Position numbers and translations under genes: made by a program
The notes under the pieces: model-generated
What the model was told of the DNA's origin: nothing
What the model saw: the letters and a program-made list of their open reading frames with translations, nothing else
The model's database searches: none
In this document: positions 8,846 through 17,150 of the stretch, piece after piece
How positions within the stretch are numbered: position 1 is the stretch's first letter
Layout: each line of letters begins with the position of its first letter
Origin: Rhodothermales bacterium
GTDB taxonomy: Bacteria > Bacteroidota > Rhodothermia > Rhodothermales > JANQRZ01
Assembly (NCBI GenBank): GCA_028284265.1
Contig: JANQRZ010000015.1
Span: forward strand, 1-64,000
Direction of reading: 5' to 3'
DNA: 64,000 bases

Positions 8846-10036
8846 ATGCAAATCAACGAAGCCTTTATCGTATCCAGCGTCCGGACGCCAGTCGGCAAGG
8901 CGAACCGGGGTGCGCTCAAAGATGTCCGCCCCGAACACCTCGGCGCGACGGCCGTGCGTGGAGCCGTTGAGCGTGCGGGCAACCTCAATGGGGCGCTCGT
9001 CGAAGACCTGATCATAGGGTGCGCCTTTCCTGAGGGGCCGCAGGGCATGAACATGGCCCGCGTCATCTCGCAGAAGGCGGGTCTCCCGAACGATGCTGCT
9101 GCCGTCACCGTCAACCGGTTCTGTTCGTCGGGTCTCCAGACTATCGCGCAGGCCAACAACGCCATCGTGCTCGGTCAGAGCGAATGCATCGTGGCAGGTG
9201 GCACCGAGTCGATGTCGTCCGTTCCGATGGGCGGATTCTTCTTCAGCCCCGACCTCGCGCTCACTGAGGCCAAGCCCGAAGCGTACTCGGCGATGGGGAT
9301 TACGGCGGAGAATGTCGCGGACCAGTACAACATCAGCCGCGAGGATCAGGACGCCTTTGCGCTCCGCAGCCACCAGCGTGCGATGGATGCCATCGAGAGT
9401 GGGCGGTTTGAGGCTGAACTCGTCCCAGTCGAAGTCGAGGAACTGGTCTACGCGGGTGGCACCGAGACCGAAGAGCGCTCGTTCGTTCACACCACCGACG
9501 AAGGGCCGCGCGCCGATACGTCGCTCGAAGCACTCGCTAAGCTCCGCCCCGCGTTCAAGCAGGGTGGGAGCGTGACGGCAGGCAACTCGTCGCAGATGAA
9601 CGATGGAGCCGCCGCGGCGGTCGTGATGAGCAAGCGCATGGTCGAGGAGACCGGAGCCGAGCCTCTCGCTCGGCTCGTCGGCTTTGCCGTCCACGGTGCG
9701 CCGCCGGAGATCATGGGCATCGGGCCGATCAACGCCGTCCACAAAGTGCTCAAGCAGACGGGTCTCCGTCTTGGCGACATCGGATTGGTCGAGTTGAATG
9801 AGGCGTTTGCCTCGCAGGCGCTGGCTGTCATCCGTGAACTCGGTCTCGACGAGGACAAGGTCAACGTCAACGGCGGGGCTATCGCGCTTGGCCATCCGCT
9901 CGGCTGCACCGGAGCCAAGCTGACCGCCACACTGCTACACGAGATGGAGCGTCGCGGCGAGCGCTACGGCATCGTCACGATGTGCGTCGGTGGCGGGATG
10001 GGGGCAGCGGGTGTTTTCGAGAACCTGAGACGCTAA
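8846..10036 (+). CDS. fadA: Acetyl-CoA C-acyltransferase (3-ketoacyl-CoA thiolase)
   Basis: It cleaves 3-ketoacyl-CoA with CoA to acetyl-CoA and a shortened acyl-CoA, the last step of the cycle. At 396 residues it has standard thiolase length. Visible motifs: the nucleophile region AVTVNRFCSSGLQTIAQA (Cys near residue 93), VAGGTESMSSVPMGG, NEAFASQALA, GGAIALGHPLGCTGA, and the C-terminal catalytic MCVGGGMGAAGVFE. It is the third gene of the operon after the dehydrogenase and the FadN-like fusion. Confidence 0.93.
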   Translation: MQINEAFIVSSVRTPVGKANRGALKDVRPEHLGATAVRGAVERAGNLNGALVEDLIIGCAFPEGPQGMNMARVISQKAGLPNDAAAVTVNRFCSSGLQTIAQANNAIVLGQSECIVAGGTESMSSVPMGGFFFSPDLALTEAKPEAYSAMGITAENVADQYNISREDQDAFALRSHQRAMDAIESGRFEAELVPVEVEELVYAGGTETEERSFVHTTDEGPRADTSLEALAKLRPAFKQGGSVTAGNSSQMNDGAAAAVVMSKRMVEETGAEPLARLVGFAVHGAPPEIMGIGPINAVHKVLKQTGLRLGDIGLVELNEAFASQALAVIRELGLDEDKVNVNGGAIALGHPLGCTGAKLTATLLHEMERRGERYGIVTMCVGGGMGAAGVFENLRR

Positions 10037-10072
10037 AGCTGGTCTCTGAGACGGGCGATTATCGATTTACAC

Positions 10073-10108
10073 TTGCGCGAGCCACAAATTTGGTTTACAC
10101 TGTTAACC
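10073..10108 (+). promoter_or_regulatory. Predicted promoter and TetR operator site 3 before fadE
   Basis: TTG at 10073-10075 and TACACTG at 10096-10102 have the 20-base spacing seen at the blaI, cmk and pnt promoters. The palindrome GGTTTACACTGTTAACC at 10092-10108 (one arm mismatch) covers the -7 element. Confidence 0.55.
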
Positions 10109-10183
10109 AAACGTGACAGACCGCGCGACAGAAACGCTTCGTGAGCCTCGTTCAGGGCATGAGGCGTTTCATTTGCCCCGAGC

Positions 10184-10200
10184 GGTTAACACTGTAAACC
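10184..10200. promoter_or_regulatory. Candidate TetR operator, site 4
   Basis: GGTTAACACTGTAAACC is a 17-bp pseudo-palindrome with one arm mismatch, 13 bases before the fadE ATG. It is close to the reverse complement of site 3; centres are 92 bp apart, so cooperative or looped binding is possible. Confidence 0.6.
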
Positions 10201-10213
10201 TGAGCATACCGAC

Positions 10214-12775
10214 ATGGAAGCGCTACCATTCTTCGCAGACGCACCGTGGGGTTGGGCCTCGCTTGGCATCCTCGCTGTTCTCTTCGTCCTCGGTTTCACC
10301 GGGGCACCGCTCTGGCTGTGGGCTGTCGCCGGACTCGCCGCCCTAGTAGGCTTCGGCGCGCCGGTATGGCTGACGGCGATCTTCGTCGTGCTCGCCATTG
10401 TTTTCAACGTTCCGACGATTCGGCGGACGGTCCTCACGCGCCCGGTGATGGGGCTGATGGACGCGCTCGGCTTCCTGCCGACCATCTCGCCGACCGAGCA
10501 GACGGCCATCGAGGCAGGCACCGTCTGGGTTGAGGGCGAACTCTTCAGCGGTAAGCCCGACTTCGACCGGATTATGGCCGAGTCCTATCCCGAACTCACG
10601 CCCGAGGAGCAGGCATTCCTCGATGGACCGGTGGAGGAGTTGTGCCAGATGGCCGACGAGTGGACGACGATGCAGGAGCGCGGCCTCTCGCAAGAGATCT
10701 GGGACTTCCTCAAGCGTGAGCGCTTTCTCGGCATGATCGTCCCGAAAGAGTATGGTGGTCTCGGTTTCTCGGCTATTGGCGCGTCGTCGGTGTTGCAGAA
10801 GATCGACACCCGCAACGCAGTGGCAGCGGTCACCGTGGGTGTGCCGAACTCGCTGGGGCCTGCCGAACTGCTGATCCACTACGGCACCGAGGAGCAGCGC
10901 GACTACTACCTTCCGCGCCTCGCCGATGGAACCGACATTCCCGCCTTCGCCCTGACGGAGCCGAACGCCGGGTCCGACGCCGGGGCGATCTCGTCGCGCG
11001 GCACCGTCTTTCGGGGAGAAGATGGCGAACTCTACGTCCGCCTCAACTGGCGCAAGCGCTATATCACCCTCGCCGCCGTCTCGACGGTCCTCGGCCTTGC
11101 ATTCAAGCTCGACGACCCGGACAACCTCCTCGGCAAGGGCACCGACCTCGGCATTTCCTGCGCGCTCGTCCCGACCGACAGCGAAGGCGTCGTGCTCGGT
11201 CGGCGGCACGACCCGCTCGGCATTCCGTTCTACAACTGCCCAACCGAGGGGCACGACGTGGTACTCCCGCTGGAGTTCACCATCATCGGTGGAGCCGAGG
11301 GCGCAGGGCAGGGCTGGAAGATGCTGATGGAGAGCCTCGCGGCCGGGCGCGGCATCACGCTGCCCGCCGGGGCCGTCGGCAAGATCAAGCTCGCGGCCCG
11401 CGTGGCCGGGGCGCACGCCCGTGTGCGTCAGCAGTTTGGGTTGCCTATCGGCAAGTTTGAGGGGATCGAGGAGCCGCTGGCCCGAATCGGTGGAGCGGCC
11501 TACATGCTCGATGCGGCGCGGCGCTACACCTGCACCGGGATCATGCACGGGGCCAAGCCTGCCGTTGTGACGGCGATGCTGAAGTACCACGCGACGGAGC
11601 TGTGTCGCGCCCGACTAAGTGATGCGATGGATATTGTGGGCGGGAACGGCATCAGCCGCGGCCCACGCAACTTGCTGGCTACCCAAATGGCAAGCTCGTT
11701 CATCGGCATCACGGTCGAGGGCGCGAACATCCTGACGCGGACGCTGATGATCTTCGGGCAGGGCGCGATTCGCTGCCACCCCTACGCCTATCGCGAGATC
11801 GAAGCGCTGATGGCGAAGGACGTAAAGGGATTCGACGCTGCGTTCTGGCCGCACATCGGACACGTCGTCCGCAACGCCTTCCGCGCCCTCAGCCTGAGCG
11901 CGACGCGCGGCATCTTCGCTGGAGCACCCGTCGGCGGCCCGACGCGGCGCTACTGGCAGAAGCTGGCGTGGACGAGCGCCTCGTTTGCTTTCCTAGCCGA
12001 CCTCGCAATGGGCACCCTCGGTGGCGACCTCAAGCGGAAGGAAAAACTGACGGGCCGCTTCGCCGACATCTTCTCGTGGATGTACCTCGGCGCGACGGTG
12101 CTGCACCGCTTCGAGACTGAAGGCCGCCGGAAGGAAGACGAGGCGTTCATGCGCTGGGCGATGGACCACGCCTTCGAGCAGATGCAGGAAGCGTTCGATG
12201 GTCTCTATGCGAACATCGAAGTTCCGGGTGCGACGTGGCTCTTCCGTGGCCCCATCGCGGCATGGAGCCGGTTCAACCGCCTCGGATCGGCCCCGTCCGA
12301 CGCCATCGGGCACAAGGTCGCGCAGGCGATTCAGGTCCCCGGCGAGCACCGCGAGCGACTCCTCGCCGAGATGTTCGTCCCGTCCGATAAGGAGGAAGCG
12401 CTCGGTCGGTTGGAACACGCGCTCGCGTTGGCCTATGAGTCCGACGGCGTGATGCAGAAAGTCAAGCAGGCGATCCGCCGGAAGGCGTTGCCGCGCAAGG
12501 TGGCCCCGAAAGTGCTCGTCGAGCAGGCCGTCGAGAAAGGCATCATCACGCCTGCTGAGGCGCAGCTTCTGCAGGACGCCAACGCAGCCCGGCAGGACGC
12601 CATCCAAGTCGACAGCTTCACGCTCGATGAGTACAAGCAGAGCGCCGTCTCGATGACGCCGGTACCTCCGCCATCGGGCGACGGGGCAACGGGCGCAACG
12701 TCTCTCGAAAGCTCCGGCGGCACGGCCTACGGTGCGGCAACGGCACCGACTGAACCGTCCGTCAAAGACGTGTAG
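10214..12775 (+). CDS. fadE: Acyl-CoA dehydrogenase, FadE type with membrane N-terminus
   Basis: An 853-residue protein built like E. coli FadE (about 814 residues). Three hydrophobic segments lie in residues 10-75 (WASLGILAVLFVLGFTG and two more), then the dehydrogenase fold: FLKRERFLGMIVPKEYGGLGFSA, FALTEPNAGSDAG, RLNWRKRYITLAAVSTVLGLAFKLDD, RQQFGLPIGKFEGIEEPLARIGG, DIVGGNGISRGPRNLLA, TVEGANILTRTL, and a long C-terminal FadE-specific helical domain. It likely performs the first oxidation of long-chain acyl-CoA at the membrane. Two operator-like palindromes precede it. The last 35 residues are a low-complexity Gly/Thr/Pro tail. Confidence 0.92.
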   Translation: MEALPFFADAPWGWASLGILAVLFVLGFTGAPLWLWAVAGLAALVGFGAPVWLTAIFVVLAIVFNVPTIRRTVLTRPVMGLMDALGFLPTISPTEQTAIEAGTVWVEGELFSGKPDFDRIMAESYPELTPEEQAFLDGPVEELCQMADEWTTMQERGLSQEIWDFLKRERFLGMIVPKEYGGLGFSAIGASSVLQKIDTRNAVAAVTVGVPNSLGPAELLIHYGTEEQRDYYLPRLADGTDIPAFALTEPNAGSDAGAISSRGTVFRGEDGELYVRLNWRKRYITLAAVSTVLGLAFKLDDPDNLLGKGTDLGISCALVPTDSEGVVLGRRHDPLGIPFYNCPTEGHDVVLPLEFTIIGGAEGAGQGWKMLMESLAAGRGITLPAGAVGKIKLAARVAGAHARVRQQFGLPIGKFEGIEEPLARIGGAAYMLDAARRYTCTGIMHGAKPAVVTAMLKYHATELCRARLSDAMDIVGGNGISRGPRNLLATQMASSFIGITVEGANILTRTLMIFGQGAIRCHPYAYREIEALMAKDVKGFDAAFWPHIGHVVRNAFRALSLSATRGIFAGAPVGGPTRRYWQKLAWTSASFAFLADLAMGTLGGDLKRKEKLTGRFADIFSWMYLGATVLHRFETEGRRKEDEAFMRWAMDHAFEQMQEAFDGLYANIEVPGATWLFRGPIAAWSRFNRLGSAPSDAIGHKVAQAIQVPGEHRERLLAEMFVPSDKEEALGRLEHALALAYESDGVMQKVKQAIRRKALPRKVAPKVLVEQAVEKGIITPAEAQLLQDANAARQDAIQVDSFTLDEYKQSAVSMTPVPPPSGDGATGATSLESSGGTAYGAATAPTEPSVKDV

Positions 12776-12848
12776 CGCCGTACCTTTCCTACGACCGATC
12801 ACCCGCGAGGGCGTACTGCCGGTGCGCCCTCGCTCATTTCACCCCGCC

Positions 12849-13700
12849 ATGCCAGAGATTTACAGAGACGACCTCCTGAAAGACGAACACGTTGTAGTAA
12901 CCGGGGGAGGCACAGGCCTCGGGCGCGTGATGGCGATGCGGGCCGCGTCGCTCGGAGCCGCTGTCACGATCTGTGGTCGGCGGGAGGAGCCGCTGGAGAA
13001 AACGGTCGGCGATATCCGCGAAGCGGGTGGCAAGGCTGAGGGTCTCTCGTGCAATGTTCGCGAGGCCGAGAGCGTCGCGGCCTTCTTCGACGAGGCCGAG
13101 GCGCGACAGGGGCCGGTGACGGGCCTCGTCAACAACGCGGCGGCCAACTTCCTCTCAGCCTCGGCGGAACTGAGTCCGAATGGATTTGATGCCATCGTCA
13201 AGACGAACCTCTACGGTTCGTTCTACTGCACGCAGCAGTGCGGCAAGCGGTGGATCGAACGGGGCACGCCCGGCGTCGTCCTCTCGATTGCAACGACCTA
13301 TGCCGAGACCGGCAGCGCCTTCGTTCTCCCGAGCGCCGTCTCGAAGGCGGGCATCGTGGCGATGACGAAGTCGCTCGCGGCGGAGTGGGGGACCTACGGC
13401 ATCCGACTCAACTGCATCGCCCCCGGTCCCTTCCCGACCGAAGGCGCGTGGAGCCGGCTTGTCCCCGACGAGGAGATGGCCGAGAACATGAAACGGCGCG
13501 TCCCTCTCGCCCGCTTCGGCGAGCCGCATGAGTTGGGTGATCTCGCCATCTTCCTGCTGTCTGATGGCTCGTCCTACCTCAGCGGCGAGTGTATCGCACT
13601 CGATGGCGGCGAAGTGCTCGCAGCGGGCGGGCAGTTCAACGACTTCATCAAGATGCCGCGCGAGGGCGTCCTTCAGGTTCTTGCGATGATGCGCGGCTGA
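12849..13700 (+). CDS. SDR oxidoreductase, 2,4-dienoyl-CoA reductase-like
   Basis: A 283-residue short-chain dehydrogenase; the ATG at 12849 starts MPEIYRDDLLKDEHVVVTGGGTGLGR. Visible are the NAD(P)-binding TGGGTGLGRVMA, NNAAANFLS, and the active-site stretch where the usual YxxxK reads SAVSK: the lysine is kept but serine replaces tyrosine, as in the mammalian dienoyl-CoA reductase family (PSASAKAGV). LNCIAPGPFPTEGAWSRL also matches that family. It would let unsaturated fatty acids enter beta-oxidation, fitting its place 70 bases after fadE. Specificity is inferred from motif and context. Confidence 0.82.
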   Translation: MPEIYRDDLLKDEHVVVTGGGTGLGRVMAMRAASLGAAVTICGRREEPLEKTVGDIREAGGKAEGLSCNVREAESVAAFFDEAEARQGPVTGLVNNAAANFLSASAELSPNGFDAIVKTNLYGSFYCTQQCGKRWIERGTPGVVLSIATTYAETGSAFVLPSAVSKAGIVAMTKSLAAEWGTYGIRLNCIAPGPFPTEGAWSRLVPDEEMAENMKRRVPLARFGEPHELGDLAIFLLSDGSSYLSGECIALDGGEVLAAGGQFNDFIKMPREGVLQVLAMMRG

Positions 13701-13833
13701 TGAGGGACATTTTACTGTCCTGAGAGAAGCCTGTCGAGCAAAGGAAGCGGCCCGGTGATGGCACGGGTGTGCCGGTTTGCTGCATCGGGCTGGTAGGGAA
13801 TACAAAGCCGAAATAGCTTGTGGTGGGAAGGTG

Positions 13834-13853
13834 TATGCTAATTTTTTAGCATA
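13834..13853. promoter_or_regulatory. Palindromic operator upstream of the blaI promoter
   Basis: TATGCTAA, four bases, TTAGCATA: perfect 8-bp arms just upstream of the -35 box. With the related site at 13891-13910 it brackets the promoter, a typical layout for a dimeric BlaI/MecI repressor. Confidence 0.55.
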
Positions 13854-13858
13854 AGTCC

Positions 13859-13888
13859 TTGACACGGTGAATTCAGCCCTCTACTTTG
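13859..13888 (+). promoter_or_regulatory. Predicted promoter of the blaI-M56 operon
   Basis: TTGACA at 13859-13864 and TACTTTG at 13882-13888, with 20 bases after TTG. Geometry is identical to the cmk and pnt promoters in this window. Confidence 0.55.
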
Positions 13889-13890
13889 GT

Positions 13891-13910
13891 CGTGTTAAAA
13901 ATTTAGCACA
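13891..13910. promoter_or_regulatory. Second BlaI-like operator
   Basis: CGTGTTAA, four bases, TTAGCACA: same spacing and right arm as the perfect palindrome at 13834, with two mismatches between arms. It lies just past the -7 element, about where transcription would begin. Confidence 0.5.
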
Positions 13911-13965
13911 GGGTGTAACTCTGCGTTTCGTGCGCCCGTAGCGCCTCCCAACCCATCAGAGCACT

Positions 13966-14346
13966 ATGTCTGCTTCTACTCTCAGCCGCCGCGAGCGGCA
14001 AATCATGGACGTCGTCTACCAACACGGCGAAGCGACTGCCGCCGAGGTGATGGACGGTCTCGCCGACCCGCCGAGCTACTCCGCCGTCCGCGCCCTGCTC
14101 CGCATCCTCGAAGAAAAAGGGCACCTCGCACACACGCAAGACGGGCCGCGCTACGTCTATCACCCAACGGTCGCGCCGGAGAAAGCGCGTCGCTCGGCGC
14201 TGCGCCACGTCGTCCGCACCTTCTTCGACGACTCGGCTGGTCGGGCCGTCGCTGCACTGCTCACCGCAGAGGGCAAGAACCTGTCGGGCGATGAACTGGA
14301 TCGTCTCGCATCACTCATTGAGAAAGCCAGAAAGGAGGGCCGGTAG
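13966..14346 (+). CDS. BlaI/MecI/CopY family transcriptional repressor
   Basis: A 126-residue winged-helix protein: LSRRERQIMDVVYQHGEATAAEVMDGLADPPSYSAVRALLRILEEKGHLAHTQDGPRYVYHPTVAPEKAR is the BlaI/MecI DNA-binding domain, followed by a short C-terminal dimerisation helix. Family members bind operators as dimers and are cleaved or released when the partner M56 membrane protease senses a signal. The M56 gene begins one base after this stop codon, so the two are translationally linked. No beta-lactamase gene is adjacent, so the signal need not be an antibiotic. Confidence 0.9.
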   Translation: MSASTLSRRERQIMDVVYQHGEATAAEVMDGLADPPSYSAVRALLRILEEKGHLAHTQDGPRYVYHPTVAPEKARRSALRHVVRTFFDDSAGRAVAALLTAEGKNLSGDELDRLASLIEKARKEGR

Positions 14347-14347
14347 T

Positions 14348-17047
14348 ATGAACCTCGTTACACACCTCGGCCCCTCAGACTGGGCTGCTTTGCTTCTCGC
14401 CGTTGCCCTCAAAGGCACACTCATTTTCCTCGCGGCCTTCTTCATTGTTGGACTCTTGCGCCGTGCGTCGGCGGCGACGCGGCACGCGGTCTGGACGCTT
14501 GCTCTCGCGGCGGCTCTCATTCTGCCTGTGCTCTTTCTCGTGCTGCCGGGCTGGCAGGTGCCGGTCCTGCCTGCTCCGCCGGTGGTGACTTTCCATGAAC
14601 CGACACCGCCTTCGCCGCCTGTCGCTCCGGCTGCGCCCCGTGCGCCGTTGGCGCGCATGGCTCCATTGGCTTCGCCGCCCACGCCACCATCGCCGCCGAG
14701 TGCGCCACGGGTTCTGGTTAGCCCGAAGCCGGAGCGCCCAATCCAGAGAGACGCCGACGTGGAGGTGCGTTCGGACGTACAGGTTCATGTGCTCCGTGAC
14801 CACGTCCACTCTCGTTCCGTGATCATCGAGCGCCGCGAGGCCGTGGTACCCGGTGGAGCAGTGGCCGGACTGCCGACGCTGCTCAGTTCCTCGTCGCCGA
14901 TGCCGGTCAACGACTGGCGCTCGTGGTTGCTGCTGGTCTGGATCGCTGGGACCGTGATCGTCGCTGCGCGGTGGTTCTTTGCGATGCTGGGTGCGTGGCG
15001 GCTCGTGCAGCGTGCCGAGCCGGTCTACGATTTAGAATGGCTCGAACTGAAAGAGCGAATCGCGTTCGGCCTAGACTTGAATCGCCCGGTTCGCCTGCTT
15101 CGCAGCGACCGCATCACCGTGCCTGTTGCATGTGGAATCAGCACGCCCGTCGTGCTTCTGCCTGCCGATGCCGACGAGTGGTCCGAGGATCGTCGTGAGG
15201 TCGTCCTGACACACGAGATGGCGCACATCCTGCGGCGCGATTGCCTCACGCAACTCATTGCCCAAGCTGCGCTCGTGGTCCACTGGTTTAATCCGCTCGC
15301 CTGGGCGGCTCATCGCCGGTTCCTGCTCGAGCGCGAGCACGCCTGCGACGACTATGTCATCAACAACGGCGCTCGCGCCTCTGACTACGCCGATCACCTT
15401 ATGAACATCGCCCGCCGCTTCCGCCGCGACTCGCTCTCTCTTTCTGCGACCGCTCCGATGGCTCGTCGTTCCAACCTCGAAGGCCGCATCCTCTCGATTC
15501 TGGACACCGAGCAGAACCGGAGTGCCACAAGCCGAGGGCGACTCGTTGGTTTCAGTGTGCTCGCGCTCGCGCTCGTGCTTCCCCTAGCAGCGTTCCATCC
15601 GGTCGAAGCCGAGCCGGACGAGCACATCGTTCGCCTCGCGCCTGTCGTAGTCAAGGCCGAGCCATTGCCCGTATCGCAGCCCGAGTTGCTGATGATTACC
15701 AGTTTGAACGGTGACGATACGTTCACTTGGGAAGGCCGCGTTTCCTCGGGGGACTTCGTCGAGGTTCACGGGATCAACGGCTCGATCCGCGCCCGCACGG
15801 GTTCGGGCGACCGGGTTCGCGTCGAGGCTGAGAAGAAGTCCGACCGGGGCCGCGAGGACGATGTGGAGATCGTCGTTAATGAGTTCGCCAACGGCGTCGT
15901 CATCTGCACGGTGTATCCGGGGCAAAGTCGGGAGTGCGAGCCGGGGCAGGGGGCCGAGGGCAACATCCGCGATAACGACGTGAACGTACAGTTCGACATC
16001 GAGCTACCGGAAAACGTCCGGTTCGTGGGCCGCACGGTCAATGGGAGCATCAAGACCGAAACGCTCGGGTCCGATGTGGACATCCGCACCGTCAACGGCA
16101 GCGTCGAGACCGCTTCGCGCCGGGGCGACGTGACGGCGAAAACGGTCAACGGCAGCGTCAAGGCCGAGGCTGCCGGGATCGTCCGCGCCGGGACCGTCAA
16201 TGGCAGCATCAAGGCCCGGATGGGCCGCGCCAACTGGGACGGCACGCTCGACTTTTCGACCACCAACGGCAGCATCACCCTCGAACTCCCCGGCGATCTA
16301 AGCACCGAAGTTCACGCCGAGGCTGGGACCGGCAGCATCAAGTCGGACTTCCCGCTAGATGTACGCCGCGATGGCTACACGGGCGCTTCGGCCAAGGGGC
16401 GGATTGGTTCTGGCGGTCGGGACCTGACGCTCGAAGTGCTCAATGGCAGCATCAAGCTTCGCCGCGCCGGAGCCTTCGGGACGAGCATCGGCATGAACCG
16501 CACGGAACGCGATGAGCGTCGGGCCGAGGAGCGGGAACGTTGGGCCGAGGAACGCCAGCGCCGAGCGGAAGCGCAGCATCGCCGGGTCGAAGAACGCTAC
16601 CACCACCTCGCCACGCAGGCGCTCGCCGACATCGGCCCCGAGATGGAGCGAGCGATGGAGGAAGCAGCGCGAGCGCTGGAAGCCGTTGATTTTGAGGGCG
16701 AGATCGCATCGGCTCTCGCCAGCGTGGACTGGAGCGATATGCAGCGCGATATCGAACGCGCGCTGGAGGATGTAGAAGTGAACATCGACTGGAACTCGGA
16801 GGCAGAGTGGGACGAGGCATGGGAAGATGCCGAGGAAGACCTAGTCGATGCGCTCGACGACATCCGCGATGAACTCGCTGACCTCGAAGAAGAGCTTGCT
16901 GAGGGGGACCTCCAGGGCGTGACCGAGCGCCAGTTGCGCGAGGCCAAGGCCGCTCTGCGCCAAGCCGAGCGCGACTTGGAGCGAGGCCTTCGTGACGCGC
17001 GCCACCATCGTCATGCTCTTGATGACGATTGCGAGGATGATCAATAG
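14348..17047 (+). CDS. M56 (BlaR1/MecR1-like) metalloprotease fused to NGS-repeat and coiled-coil domains
   Basis: 899 residues from the ATG at 14348. N-terminal transmembrane helices (ALKGTLIFLAAFFIVGLL, HAVWTLALAAALILPVLFLVLPGW) are followed by a Pro-rich loop, another helix (SWLLLVWIAGTVIVAARWFF), and the zinc-protease motif HEMAH at residues 289-293 with the downstream REHACDDYV. A last helix (LVGFSVLALALVLPLA) precedes a probably periplasmic beta-rich region with eight NGSI/NGSV/TGSI repeats (about residues 460-715), resembling DUF4097-type beta-helix domains, then a highly charged coiled coil of about 180 residues ending HHRHALDDDCEDDQ. Classical BlaR1 has a penicillin-binding domain there instead. 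It presumably senses envelope state and inactivates the BlaI partner. Confidence 0.85.
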   Translation: MNLVTHLGPSDWAALLLAVALKGTLIFLAAFFIVGLLRRASAATRHAVWTLALAAALILPVLFLVLPGWQVPVLPAPPVVTFHEPTPPSPPVAPAAPRAPLARMAPLASPPTPPSPPSAPRVLVSPKPERPIQRDADVEVRSDVQVHVLRDHVHSRSVIIERREAVVPGGAVAGLPTLLSSSSPMPVNDWRSWLLLVWIAGTVIVAARWFFAMLGAWRLVQRAEPVYDLEWLELKERIAFGLDLNRPVRLLRSDRITVPVACGISTPVVLLPADADEWSEDRREVVLTHEMAHILRRDCLTQLIAQAALVVHWFNPLAWAAHRRFLLEREHACDDYVINNGARASDYADHLMNIARRFRRDSLSLSATAPMARRSNLEGRILSILDTEQNRSATSRGRLVGFSVLALALVLPLAAFHPVEAEPDEHIVRLAPVVVKAEPLPVSQPELLMITSLNGDDTFTWEGRVSSGDFVEVHGINGSIRARTGSGDRVRVEAEKKSDRGREDDVEIVVNEFANGVVICTVYPGQSRECEPGQGAEGNIRDNDVNVQFDIELPENVRFVGRTVNGSIKTETLGSDVDIRTVNGSVETASRRGDVTAKTVNGSVKAEAAGIVRAGTVNGSIKARMGRANWDGTLDFSTTNGSITLELPGDLSTEVHAEAGTGSIKSDFPLDVRRDGYTGASAKGRIGSGGRDLTLEVLNGSIKLRRAGAFGTSIGMNRTERDERRAEERERWAEERQRRAEAQHRRVEERYHHLATQALADIGPEMERAMEEAARALEAVDFEGEIASALASVDWSDMQRDIERALEDVEVNIDWNSEAEWDEAWEDAEEDLVDALDDIRDELADLEEELAEGDLQGVTERQLREAKAALRQAERDLERGLRDARHHRHALDDDCEDDQ

Positions 17048-17150
17048 GATCGTGCCGAGCAACGCCGATAGCTCTCCTACGTCTTACGGGCAGACGTCCT
17101 CTCTGGGGCTTCCTGCAGTCTCGCCCTCCACCTGCACCCACATCTGACCG

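Noticed and set aside
13705-13720. A terminator after the SDR gene (GGACA/TGTCC)
   Set aside because: The stem is only 5 bp and is not followed by a T-run.
13966-17047. A beta-lactam resistance operon
   Set aside because: BlaI and M56 proteins are present but there is no beta-lactamase, no PBP2a gene and no penicillin-binding sensor domain.
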